Assembly: GCF_030445035.2 (NCBI RefSeq)
Contig: NC_080690.1
Location: 30,530,796-30,594,795 of the forward strand
DNA: 64,000 nt
Reading direction: 5' to 3'
DNA from: Dasypus novemcinctus
Taxonomy: Eukaryota; Chordata; Mammalia; Cingulata; Dasypodidae
The translations under genes were made by a program, and so were the position numbers. The notes under the pieces were generated by a model. The model did no database searches and had not been told where the DNA came from. It saw only the letters and a list, made by a program, of their open reading frames with translations. Of the stretch, positions 45,752 through 57,478 are shown piece after piece; positions within the stretch are counted from its first letter, which is position 1; every line of letters begins with the position of its first letter.

Positions 45752-48700
45752 GAAAACTATGAGTTCATATCAATATCTTAAATTCCACAACATCCCAAGG
45801 GTTATTGCTATTTTCTCCCTTTCTGCATTTGAAATACCCTACTCTGATAATGAGAAACCAGACTCCCATTACAATTAATATATTAGTTATTGAATAGATC
45901 TCTATATATGACCAATCTCTCTTCAGGGCTCTCCCCTCATGTGGAGAGTAGATGACCTCTTCAACATATTCTGATTCCTATATCCCCAACAACATGTACA
46001 TGCTCTATTACTCTCCCTCTTGGGCTCTTAAACCCATGTAAAGCAGTCTCTCCATCTCTTGCACAGATACCCTCTTGCCTGCAAATTTCCTGGCTCTGAC
46101 AAATGCACTGGGCTCCCCCGCTTTGCTCCATTATGATGCCATTCTTGTTTGGTTCCACCTAATGATTTTAATAATTGTTTAAAAGGGGGCAAGGGGAGAA
46201 AAAAGGAAGAGGAAGAGCCAAGAAACTCTTAATTACAGGTGCCTCTAGAGAGGTAAATTGAATATCCAAAGGTTGAACAAATGCTTTTCTAGTATACATT
46301 TAACATAATTGATACCTTATATTAATTTTATAATTTATAAGATACATTAAAAGAGTTTGATGGATGAATAAACGTAATTTAAATACTCTAACTGGTAAAT
46401 AATATCCATTTTATTCTGAATACATAGTTACAGAATTATGTTCTAAGAAACCATGATCATTGCAACTGATTCTCATAAAACCTTAAAATGGGGTCTCTAA
46501 AAGTTCACAGTGAGCTATCCTGTCTTACAAATCAGTCACACTTGAGACTCATGCATAACCTGCTACAAATTATAAAGGACCGAAAAATACAAGTTATTGT
46601 CCTTTATGTAAATAAGGAGCACTGAAACCATCTAGCTCACGTGATCCTCACAAATAATGTTGCAAAGTAGAAAAGCATGATTTGATATTCAAGTTTTCAA
46701 ATGAATTAGGCTCCAGAACCAAACAAAGTTCCTTCTCAATGGCACCCCATATAACTCTTTAGATTCTACATCATCTAATCCTGCAGTGTTTTAAACGTCA
46801 GCAAACTACCTAGATCCTCCACACAACATGACTATTCTATAAGAAATTAAAACTTGAAAATAAATAAGAATCTGCATATCCAAAAAATAAAGCATCTAAG
46901 AGATATCTACCATAGAAGAAAAAATGTGTAAATATTCATATTTCAGAGAGCAATCAAAATGTTGATGTTAATATTAGAGCAATAATTTTAATTGTATTTC
47001 AGCAAATGGATGGAATGAAAAAACAAATTATCTCATAGAAGAATGTCTTGTACACAGTTTTGCCCTGAAGGTAAGCCAAGGGTAATGCCAACTTCCTGAA
47101 TTTTAATGCAAATAAACCTCTCCAAAATTATCAAAATTAAAAATGAGCATTTAGAGGGTTTTAAATTATGCCAAAAAATAAATGACAGCTGCCTGCTTCC
47201 TGGTAAAGGCAGAGTAGTTTTTCACCAAAGATGGAAAAAGAAAATCACTTGCTGTGGCAGGAATGCATCTAAGTAAAGTAAAGAAAGGCCCTTTAAGCTA
47301 TAACTCTAGTGATGGATTCACAAGCCCCACATCATTTTTGATAAAGAACTCAGAATTTTAAATTTCCATGCAAACCTCATTTGAACTTTCCAAACTCTTT
47401 AAAACTCCACAATCTCAAAAATAACAGGCTTTCACTTCAAATTTCTCAGCGCCTACCTAGAAAAGATCTGATATGAAGATCCAGCAGGATAAGAGATAGG
47501 CATCAAAAGACAACTGTTCAAAAGAATCCTGGCTAGAGTAGGAAATTGCCGATTTTCCATGTTCTACAGAAAGCCTAATGCATTTAAGTCTAGGTAAGGC
47601 TCATGCTATAGAATTGGTCTATACCAAAGCACTTCTCAGCATTCCTAAATTTGAGCTTTCTCTTCATTGCCACAGCAAGTTGCAACAGGTCTAAAATTGT
47701 GTGAATCGCAATGTATCCTTAGTATTTAACTTTAGTAATTTCCCTTACTGGACTGGCAGCTTCTCAAGGGAAAGTTTTCTTTTCATAAACATTTCTGTGT
47801 TTTTTAATGGAGCCTGAATTATATCCCTATTAGCTGGGATCTCAATGGTCTCTCGAAATATAAGAGTATCTGGAATATCCAAATCTATGAGGGGGAGAAG
47901 TCTAAAGCTTCCCCTACATTTAGATCAGTTCTCAGAACTTGTATTTCCATGGTCCCCTCTGTTGCTGAGTCCTTACCTCTGAACATATTACCCAGATGGC
48001 AGACCTGAAGCCCAGCCCTTTCACTGGTTTCAACACATGCGATTCACACATTGTTTCCATGAATACACTAGATCTTACTGAGGTCACATTGTACTTTGCA
48101 GCACCAAACTAAATTAAAATCTCATTTTAGAAAGTCCTGCCTTAAAATAACTTTGTAGACAACCCTCTAATCAGGGGTTGCATTAATATAACCTTGATGG
48201 CTCCCTTTTCTTCTCTTTCCCTTGTCACCTTTACCTCCAAAATCCATAACCTTAGAAAAACAAATATGTCTCTATCTTTTAAAGGCATGAAAATTATCAA
48301 GATATTTTATTTTACTAGTACAGTAATAAAATATTTTTCCCTCATCTAATCTATAAAGAAATGTTGAGAGATTGATGTAACAAGGTGGTAGTGAAAATCC
48401 AATGCCACTGGAAGAATAAATAGCTGAAGTAACATATTGACTGTTCGGTTTGTATTGCTGATGAATTCTAGAGTCTGATCATGTTTGCTGAGCTCAAATT
48501 TACAGAACTGCACAACCATGGCTTATATTGTGGAAACACTAATCTGCATTGGAAATTAGGAGTCACAGACTTGCCCCTAGCCCGGGATTAGTTAGGAAAT
48601 GAGATAATGATGGCTACTATTGAAACCAATAAGTAAGAACTCTGCTGGAAATAGCGACAGAGAACTTGGGTGTTGCTCAGACTAAAATTATGAGATAAAA

Positions 48701-50040
48701 ACAAAGGCTGGCAATTTCTTCCACATTCATCTTTCTCCATTCTTTTTGCCTTGGCTGCCCAATCTGTTTATTTCTAGGTGCTCATATGAGAAACTTTGTT
48801 TTGTTGCTAATCCAGAGATTCAGACTTCCATAGTCTCTTGATTTGCTTTCAAAATAGCATTCTGTGATTGCTGAACAACCTCGGCAAAACTCTGTGTTAA
48901 TTTCTCTCCTTAATGGTGGATTGACAGGAATTATCTTTGGTGCATTTGTCAGAGACTTGGGCTAATTTGGAATTTCAAGTCCAAACTGTGACTGGCTTCC
49001 ATCCTGATGGTGTTTCCAGTCTGATTTCTAGAGTGGGTTTTAAGTTGGCTCCAACTCAGTTTTTGAGGCACCTGCTTTTTAGGAGCACCTGCATTTAAAA
49101 TGCATCAGTGCAGCTAAGCCCTCAAAGAGGCCATTCAAATTGCTGAAGAAGGGCAATCCAACCTGCTGGGATTAAAATACATGAAGGCCCCAGTTCTTCT
49201 GTTCCCGTCTGCCGTGACTGCACACATCCTGATCAGAACAGCAATTCCATGAACTGCTGAAGCATATTATAAGGAGAGATCCGATAAGATGTAACCTCAT
49301 TCCTCTACTGATATTTTTCTTAAACTGTGGCCTGTCTGCAACTCATCCAGATTTTATGTCTTTAAAAGTATAACTAAGATAGTCACCAAGTTTATGGACT
49401 GTGCAAATGACAAAATATTTGAAGCTTTAACATTAGGCTTACAATTCCAAGTCTGAGAAGTTGTTTTCCTGAAGACAGCCAACTGCCAACTACTCTCTCA
49501 CACAGGCTCCCTTTGAGGCATAAAATTGAATATACCAAGACTGTTTGGTGCTTATATTTAGTTAATTGTGGGTGCAATCAGCCAACTGAGGATACAATTA
49601 GACCCTGCAATTAGCTGCTGTGGTCCAAATTATTGGAAAGAGGCAAAATCAGGAGACCTAGCTGGATCCTCTTTCAAGATGTAGGTCTGTGGACGAAATC
49701 ACTGATGAAAGTCATTCAAAGAAATATATCCATGAAACCAAAGAGAAAATTAGAAAACTGCATAAACTAAAACTTATTTGTAGAACAGTAGGATAATAGT
49801 ATTACCTTACATGCATATGAGTATGCATTATTTTACAGTTTACATGCTACCGTCAAAGTGATTTTTATCATAAAATTATTTTATCTAAATTATGCCCACT
49901 TAAACTACACAATAGATTTTGGAGAGTACAATTGTGAAGCAAGACAGGAAAATGCCTCTCCCACAAGTATATCATCTAACAGGTTAAATGTCCCTTCTCC
50001 CGCTACAACTGCACAATTTTACAAGATAAAAAGGGAGGAG
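45752..50040. other. Unassigned low-repeat block
   Basis: More than 4 kb with almost no recognisable repeat, which is unusual in this window and suggests single-copy DNA. Open frames are below 70 codons. The stretch 48700-49250 has balanced composition. It could contain conserved non-coding sequence or an unrecognised short exon. Confidence 0.45.
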
Positions 50041-50041
50041 A

Positions 50042-50240
50042 ACTAATATTTACTGATCCTCTCCTAAGTGTCAGGGCCTGCAGTGGACACTTGTCAGGAG
50101 GTATTAGATGTCGTCCTTGTAACAGTTCCATGCAAGAGATGTTATGTTTCTCCTTTTAGAGATGAAAAAACTGAACCTCAATAATTTGACAAAGCTCAAC
50201 ACCACTGGAAAAGGTCAAGCCTTTATCTAACCTCAAAGAC
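50042..50240 (-). mobile_element. MIR SINE, antisense
   Basis: TAATATTTACTGATCCTCTC, AAGTGTCAGGGCC, then TCTCCTTTTAGAGATGAAAA, AACTGAACCTCAATAATTTG, AAAGCTCAACACCAC follow the reverse MIR order (tatttattgagc, gtgccaggc, ccattttacagatgag, aaactgaggc). Confidence 0.7.
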
Positions 50241-51574
50241 TCTTATCTAGAATTATCTTCCAAATAATTCATTTGTTTTCTGAAGGATTTCAAAAGCACA
50301 AAATATAACACTGGAAAACATATTGTTTGACTCAGGGTCTAAACTCCAGGAAAATGTCAGTCACCTTATAAATATTAATTGAAGAAAGTCAGAAAAGAGC
50401 TCCTTACTTGGTGGAAGATTACATAGATAATGAATAAGGACACTCTAATAGCTCTGATTTTATTATATACTTTCTCATAATTTCACGTACATATACTTTA
50501 CAATGGTCCCTTAATGTATTGAGGGGAAAACTGTTTCCAGGATTTACCAGAGAGTTCTAGAGAATTTTAATTTTGAGCTTTGTTTCAGCATTTAATTAAA
50601 TTCTGTTTTAGAAATTCACCTTAATGTTAAAAAAATTTTTAAATGGGAGAGAGGTAAGCTAAATGGTCATGTGGAATTTACTGCTGTTTAATTACATGAA
50701 TCCATTCACTTTGTAATATAAGTAACACAATTCCTTAATGAAATCAAATTATTTCTTTTACAGTTCACTTAATTAATGATTCAATTTATATTAGATTGAT
50801 TTTATAATCCAATTTTAACTATAATAGTAAAGTTTAGGGTTTCTTAAAAATGTGTCTTTTAAAACTATTAAAATCTGAACTTCAAAATGGAAATTTATAC
50901 GGAAAAAATGTCTTTAGTTAAGACACTCAAAATTTTACTACTCTATTTTGATTAAGGGAAAATGAAATAATTTTATATTATAATTAATTTTGGGATTTTA
51001 AAAATCCAATTATTTCCTGAATACACTATTAAATATATTTCCTTATGTAAAATGTGAACTGAACAGCTTAGAAAAGACTGGCTCTACAGTCTTTAATGGG
51101 CTTTTAGTCTTAAATGAAACCTCAACATTTGCTACCAGCCTGTATCTCAGACCCATTGAATCTCCATTCCTTTCTGCCTAAGTCCAGGCCTAGCCCCATG
51201 TCTAATCCTTTTTGTTTAAAAGCTTATTCATAATAATATTTCATTAAATGGTTCTGTAGAGTATTAGAAGGGGTAATTCCTGACCCCAGCTAGTCACAAA
51301 TTCTCCCAAATAAGCACTTGCTGGCTATCCACTGGCAGTCAATCTTCTAGAAACATCAAAGCCTTGGAATATATCTGCAATTCTAGAAATAAAAGTGGCC
51401 TCAGTAGGCAAAGAAATAGAGGCAAAAAAAAAAAAAAAAAACAAACTTAAAATGTCCTCCCATTAGGAAGGTCATACATGTACAAAAAGAAGGTATATAT
51501 TTAGTTTGGTGCAATATCAGGAAATCAGAATTGCACAATATTGATTAATTTACCATTTGATTACTAACCACCCA
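50241..51574. other. Unassigned DNA, A+T-rich core with many TAATTA-type words
   Basis: No repeat or gene recognised. From about 50575 to 51010 the sequence is very A+T-rich without being simple repeat, with repeated homeodomain-like words (TTTAATTAAATT, TTAATTAATGATT, TTTAATTACATG, AATTAATTTTG). An A run lies at 51424-51441. Confidence 0.4.
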
Positions 51575-52016
51575 TGTATTAGTTTATTATTGCTTCTGTA
51601 ATGAATTACCACCAAACCTAGAGGCTTAAAACAACAAAAATCTTATAATCCTGGAGGTCAGAAGTCTCAAATGGATTGGCAGGCCTGCTTTCCTTCTGGA
51701 GACTCTGGAGGGTAAGTCAGGTTTTTGTTTTTGTTTCTTTGTTTTTTTACCTTTTCCAGTTTCCACAGCCACCTGCTTTCCTTGGCTTGAGGTTCCTTCC
51801 TCATGCCACTTAACTTCTGCTTCCATCACCCCATTCCCTTCTCTCTTACCTTCCTGCTTCTTTCTTATAAGGACCCTGTGGTTACATTGGATTTACTCAG
51901 ATAATCAAATATAGTCCCCCACTCAAGATCCTTAATGTAATCAGAAAGTCCAGATTCATACATTCTCAGGATTAGGACTCAAACATCTTTGGGGGCCATT
52001 ATTCATTCTATCACAA
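51575..52016 (-). mobile_element. MLT1-class MaLR LTR, antisense
   Basis: The plus strand starts TGTATTAGTTTATTATTGCT, then GAATTACCACC, GGCTTAAAACAAC, ATAATCCTGGAGGTCAGAAG and TTTCTTATAAGGACCCTGTG. It ends ATTCTATCACA. This is the antisense layout of MLT1-type LTRs. The flanks ACCCA (51570-51574) and TCCCA (52017-52021) agree at 4 of 5 positions and may be the TSD. No internal region is seen. Confidence 0.8.
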
Positions 52017-53440
52017 TCCCATGCAGAATCCATTTCAGATCATTAGTTCCCTTTTTGTGCGGAAAATAGAAGCAGCTAGAACCAATTTTCCCAGTCCTTT
52101 CCTAACTTTCCCTTGACTGCTTCCTCCTGTTCTTTCATGCCTGAGCCTGAAGGTACATTTGCCTATCCATACTCACACGTATACACTCACTCACATGTAC
52201 CAAATTCCCAATTCCATTCTGGAAAAATGGTATTCTATTTTAAATACTTGAGCTTTCTACTATACTAATCCACAAGGCAGCATTGGTAAAGTTAGAAAGT
52301 AAAAAGAGAAGTTGATAATGTCATAATTCATAAAAGACCACCCTACTACCACTCTACACACACACAAACCTTCCAAATGATAAAAGATTAAAAAAAAGAG
52401 AGAGAAGAGAGAGAAAGAAAAAGGTGAAAGCAAAATTTTACCTGACTATACTTGGTTATCTGAAGCTCCCAGAAACACTTAAATTCTCGATCAGCTTAAA
52501 GAATAAAGTTTTGAAGCCCTGATTTAATTTACTCTGTGCACTACTTCCCTTCCATTTCCCCTGCCAATCAGTGGTTTTTAAAAGAAAAAAGAAAAGCAAG
52601 GGCCAACTTGTTTATTCTCTCTTGCCTTGCTAACCAGGAGAGTACAGACTCCAGGGACCATTTAGTGGAGATGGTTTTCTCTGCTTGAAAAACAGGGACA
52701 TTCAGTAATAAAATAGCTACTGCAGAGTTGTTCTTTAGCCCAGCCTTTGTATTGTGATTCAAGCTTCCTCTCTGTCCAGTTAAAACTTCTTTCTCCCCCT
52801 CTCCATGTCTGGAACCCAATTTAGAGAACAATAATTAGAGAGATGAAGGTCAAAATTTAAGCTTTGTTTCTGAAAAGAAGATGAGCAAATGCGGCTTTAA
52901 ATCTGAAACCAAACGGTCATGCTCCCATTTCACTCAAAATTTAAACTTAGAGCCAGGCCGCTGCAGGCTGCCCCTACTCTATGCCAAGCTTACTTTGAGT
53001 ACGAGCAGATTAGATGGAGAGAACAGGGCTGAACTGGGCATGGACTGTTCTCTTCCCCCAAGGGAACAATGAGTGGTAAATTGTGAGAAGCTGGAAGTAA
53101 TTCCAGCTTCATGGGGAAGTGGACCTAGCCCTATCTCTGGAAACAATAGGAGTTTGGAAATGTGTTACATTGTAAAAGAATAATTTTTCTTTCTAAAGAA
53201 GGAACATAAAGGCCAAATATTCTCAAACAATCCTATCAGCATTTTTTTTTCAAAGACACATTATAAGAAAAAAAACTTTAAGTTGTTGCAAAGTAGAAAA
53301 ATAGTGAAAAAAGATAAGAGCAAAGGCAACTAAGGTGCCTATGGAAATATTTGGAAAACCAACTTGTTTGCAAAGAGATCAGCATGGTTTAGTTAGTCAA
53401 GAGAACTAAAGGAAAAGAACATTGATGCTAGCTGGGTTGT
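52017..53440. other. Unassigned DNA with a GA-rich tract
   Basis: A purine-rich low-complexity tract lies at 52389-52424. No repeat family, exon or RNA gene was recognised in the rest. Confidence 0.4.
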
Positions 53441-53530
53441 ATATTCATTGAGGGCAGGTATTATTAAGTCTTATTCCTTTTTAATATCTGACCCTTGGCA
53501 GAGCACCTGACACATACTAGGCTCTTATTA
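53441..53530 (+). mobile_element. L2 3' end, sense
   Basis: ATTCATTGAGGGCAGGTATT, then ACCCTTGGCAGAGCACCTGA and CACATACTAGGCTCTTATTA, follow the L2 end (tgagggcagggat, cctggcacatagtaggcgctcaata). Confidence 0.7.
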
Positions 53531-54414
53531 ATGCAAGTTAGTCAATTGGCCTTGAACATTGCCTTCACATTTTGAAGACTCAGTTTCCTCTTTTGGGTAG
53601 AGTGTGTGTGTGTGTATTTTATATGTGTTCATATGTATGTGTGTATATGTATATATTCAAAAGTCCTATCATCTCTAAAAATATATAGTTTTATGTGTAC
53701 CTTCCTTGCTCCCTCCTTAAAAAGATCCTGCAATAAATTATTTTTTCTTCTGTATAGTTTTCTGACACACTTTTTAAAATGGCTTTAACCTCTTTAACAG
53801 GTTCCTACTGAAGCCCTTTAATATGCTACTTTACTACCCAAATTCACTGCTAGTTCTATGGGAGAAAATGTTTCCGAAGGAAACCCAGGGCTGGATTTCA
53901 GGTATTCTTAATCCTGTCTACATGGGAAGTGATAGTTAGATAATTTCAAAAGCATATGCCTTTAGGATTCAAGCTGCTAATGTTTGCAAACCAGACAACC
54001 ACCCTTAATACCACTGCTGGTTTATTGACACAAACTCATCACTTCCCACAGCTTGTAATTGAATCCCCCCATTGCTTAATTGGAAAGAGAATGACTCCAC
54101 AACCAGATTTGAAGCATCTTCTGAAGCTGGTAGGAACATCAGCACTCCCCTTTAAAAATAAAAATTATATCATTAACTGTGTTAAGTGAAGATTGGTGTT
54201 CTGGTGCATATCAGGAAATGAGTGCACCCCAGGACTGTCTGAACACAGGGCAATTAGGGATGACTTCCGTTTTACAGGGTGTGCACACCAAAGCAGAAAG
54301 GCTAAGCCTAGATTAGCCTGCACCTTGCAAAAGCGCTGGTGTTCACACTATTCTGAGTCCTTTAAAAGATATTTTCTGTTCGACATACTCATATCCTTTG
54401 CCTCAGGAACTGCA
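53531..54414. other. Unassigned DNA with a TG-rich patch
   Basis: A TG/TATG-rich patch at 53602-53655 is simple repeat. The rest has no recognised feature. Confidence 0.4.
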
Positions 54415-54480
54415 TTCAGTCTTTCATTCAACAAATAATTATTAAACTTTTATTATAAGCCCGGCACTAATAGAGGCCTA
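54415..54480 (-). mobile_element. L2 3'-end fragment, antisense
   Basis: TTCAGTCTTTCATTCAACAA, then AATTATTAAACTTTTATTA and GCCCGGCACTAATAG, resemble the L2 antisense start. Short. Confidence 0.5.
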
Positions 54481-54639
54481 ATATGGGGAGTGCATTGTTA
54501 AAAAAGGCAGAGAAGAAAAAAAAGCAGGTATATCATAGATTAGTATATATATATAAATATATTTCAATTCTATCAAACTATTTAGAGACATAAATAAATA
54601 TATGACTATATGGATTGTCATACAACATTGGTTGTAGTA

Positions 54640-54855
54640 ATAATAAATTGAAAACAAAATGATTACAAAAGGGAATGGGAGAGGAGAGGTAGTTAATGCT
54701 AGATAGGTGTAGAGTGTCTGGGTGATGAAAAATTGGGATAATGGATGTTGATGATGGTAGCACATTATTGTGAATGTAAGTAATACTACTGAATTGTATA
54801 TTTGAAAGTGGTAAAAGTGGAAAACTGAGTAGTACATATTTTATACAATAGAAAT
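54640..54855 (+). mobile_element. L1 3'UTR fragment, sense
   Basis: GGGTGATGAAAAATTGGGAT, TGTTGATGATGGTAGCACAT, GTGAATGTAAGTAATACTAC and TGAATTGTATATTTGAAAGT parallel the 42970-43150 part of the old L1 3'UTR (GGGGTGATGGAAAAATTTGG, GTGAATGCAATTAACATCAC). Confidence 0.75.
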
Positions 54856-55267
54856 GGTTTTAACATGGACTAGGTAAAAAAATTATGGTGTCTATGATAA
54901 ACTAGTATGTGCACACAATATAATCATTTGAAAGCATATTTAATGCCAAAGGATCATGTAATTAAAGGAATATGATGCAATGTAGATATTTTATTTTAAA
55001 TGAATGTTAACATACTGTGGAAAGACGATAGACAACATCATAGTAGAAGACAGGGATGGCTTACTTCTGAGTATTGGGTTTTATATAAATTTCCCTCTAA
55101 TAATTTGTTTGAGTATATGTCTTTATGAAAAAAATGAGTTTATGTTGTATTTATTAGTGTTTTCATTCTGCAAAGCTGTGCTCCTGGCATCCTCCAGCCT
55201 TGCCCAGCCTTACTCCATACCAGCCCCTCCATTCTTCAATAAGGAAGGTTGTATGGTGTAACTGTTT
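54856..55267. other. Unassigned A+T-rich DNA
   Basis: No feature recognised. Confidence 0.4.
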
Positions 55268-55420
55268 CTAAAGCTGACTCTGGAGTCAAACCACTTGCTT
55301 TCATATCCTGCTTCAGGGACTTCATAATTGTGTAAACTCGTATGTGTAACCTGACCATGCTATTGTATAGAAAATATTATCATCCCCATTTTACATATGA
55401 GGAAAATAGATACTATAGCT
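55268..55420 (+). mobile_element. MIR fragments, sense then antisense
   Basis: A sense MIR 5' half (GACTCTGGAGTCAAACCACT at about 55275) is followed at 55376-55415 by the reverse-complement MIR phrase TATCATCCCCATTTTACATA TGAGGAAA. The two pieces are in opposite orientation, so they are two elements or an internal rearrangement. Confidence 0.55.
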
Positions 55421-55739
55421 ATTTTTAAAGTGTTTAGCAGATCAAGGGCTTTAATAAGTATAGCTAGTAGTAATTGGGAACTTACTATTTCCTGGTTTTT
55501 CTCTTTCCTCATTTTATGTCCTCATTTATTTCTTTGGAGACTTGAGTTGAGTGTCCTGTCCTGTCCTGTAAACATGCCAATGTCAGGGACCAGCTCTTCC
55601 ATACTAAGACCCTGCATGCTGTGTCTTTGTATGGGGGCGGGGGACAGTCCTTTACACTTTACCAACTCCTCACATGGCATCAAAAGTCCTCTACCACAAA
55701 TACTGCATTACCACGCTATTATGAACTAAATACATTATA
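55421..55739. other. Unassigned DNA
   Basis: A 110-codon open frame (55397-55729) has no recognisable domain. Nothing else seen. Confidence 0.4.
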
Positions 55740-56325
55740 TAAACTCATGGAGTTAATAATTAGAATATAGGTCCCAGAAAATAGGAGGAGGGTAGAGAAT
55801 GGAAAGCTGAGAATTAATCTGTACAGAACTGGTAAAATGGTTGTTTGCAAGTCTTTGGAAATGAATAGAAATAGCAAAAGCATATCGTGGTGTTTTTGTA
55901 ACTAGCAGAGCTATGTGTGGGTATGACAGTGGTTGAAAGGGAAAGTCTAAGGTCATGTATTTTACTAGAAGGAAAAGCCAAAACCTGTAAATGAGACTTG
56001 TATAATATAGTAAAACTTCAAGTAAAATGTGAATGTATGATATTGCATTTATGAGACTGATTTTATAAAATAAAGATTCAAATATACTAGAGAGAAGGAA
56101 AAAGAATAGCAGGTGTGCACAGCAGGTAAAGCATAGAGAGATTGAGAGATGATGAGTTTTGTTTGTTTTTTGTTCGTTATTATTATTATTGGAATAATGA
56201 AAGTGCTCTAAGAATGATTGAAGTGATGAATGCACAAATATGTGATTACACCAAATACAACTGGTTGTACACTTTGGATGGATTTATGCTTTATTAATAT
56301 GCATCAATAAAATTGATTTTTTTAA
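55740..56325 (+). mobile_element. L1 3'UTR, sense
   Basis: The 3' part reads GAAGTGATGAATGCACAAAT, GTGATTACACCAAATAC, GTTGTACACTTTGGATGGAT, TTATGCTTTATTAATATGCA and TCAATAAAATTGA, the sense version of the L1 tail whose antisense form is at 25243-25330. The upstream part is A+G-rich 3'UTR. The polyadenylation-type word AATAAA lies at the end. Confidence 0.75.
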
Positions 56326-56898
56326 AAAATCCTGTACCTTCTGGTCTCTCCAAACACATCTCATACTGCTCTTTCCGCTGTGCCCAGAGTCCATCTGCAG
56401 TCCTCTTCCTTCTCCGACACACATCTGCAGAATCCTTTCTGCCTCCCTCATTTTATCATGTACTGTCCCTTCTCCTGCTCCCTGAATGGCTCATTTCATA
56501 CATATGTAAATACACACACACAAATGTCAATTCTATCAAACTATTTAAATAAATAAATAAATATTTGACAACCAGCTCAAATGTCACCTCCTTGGGAAAT
56601 GCCTTCCCTGAACACACTTCCCCAAGGAGAGGGTGATTTGCCTCATTACCCTGTTTTACGTCCATTTCAGCACTAACTGCTAACTTAAATAATAACGTTT
56701 ATTTGGAGAGGCAGACACTATAGAGGTCCACTAAATGTTCATTAATTGATCATTTAATTGGAGTTGGTATCCCACATTCTAAAGGAGAGTTTGCCACAAA
56801 ATCCAAAAGAGATAGTGCATAGTAACCTAGGAATTTGCTGCAACTCTATTCAGTGTCATAGAGAAGGGAAAAGTTTTCTGAAAGACTTTTTTCTCAAT
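56326..56898. other. Unassigned DNA
   Basis: It contains an (AAAT)n run at about 56545-56565. The rest has no recognised feature. Confidence 0.4.
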
Positions 56899-57478
56899 CC
56901 AAGCACTTTTTTTTTTCCTTTAAGGCATTTTTATTTTATGCTTCCTATGTACCAAGTACTCTTTTTGGTGTCAAAGTTACCAAAGCTGAATAAGTAACAT
57001 TCCTCCTATCAAAATGTTACTTTTGGAAAAGAGAAGTCATATAAGATTAGTAAGACATTATGAAATTTCTTCACAAAAATCTAAAGATATGATCAAATAA
57101 ACAAAAACTGCATAGATCATCATCTTCATTCAAACTGGGGAATGGTTCCAAACCCCCATGCACATTAAAGTAATAATTCTTTTTATGTTCTTTTTTTTTG
57201 GTCTTTTTAAAAAAGATAGATTACACAAAGCATTACTTTAAAAAACATACGAGACTCCCATAACCCCACTCCCTACCACCGCCTGGCTCCTTCCACATCG
57301 ACATCCCCTTTCATCAGTGAGGCACATTCATTGCATTTGGTGAACACACCCCGGAGCACCACCACACCGCATGGACCACAGTTTACATTGTAGTTCACAC
57401 TGCCCCCAGTCCACCCAGTGGGTCACGGCAGGATAAATAACGTTCTGCATCTGTCCCTGCAATACCCCAAGCACTTTT
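56899..57478 (-). mobile_element. 5'-truncated L1 with candidate 3' transduction and 12-bp TSD
   Basis: Seen: CCAAGCACTTTT occurs at 56899-56910 and 57467-57478. In the orientation of the inserted strand (minus), the order is: L1 3' end (57466-57196, matching the 33350-33620 block: CATTCATTGCATTTGGTGAA, CCCAGTCCACCCAGTGGG on the plus strand), an A run (plus-strand T run at about 57187-57200), then about 270 bp of non-L1 sequence (57186-56917), then a second A run (T run 56907-56916). An AATAAA word lies about 14 bases before the second A run. This is the layout expected when transcription reads past the L1 signal and the downstream DNA is copied too. Confidence 0.6.

Noticed and set aside
45886..46180. 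C/T-rich stretch resembling an antisense LTR or L1 UTR
   Set aside because: The style is suggestive, but no ordered match to a family could be made.
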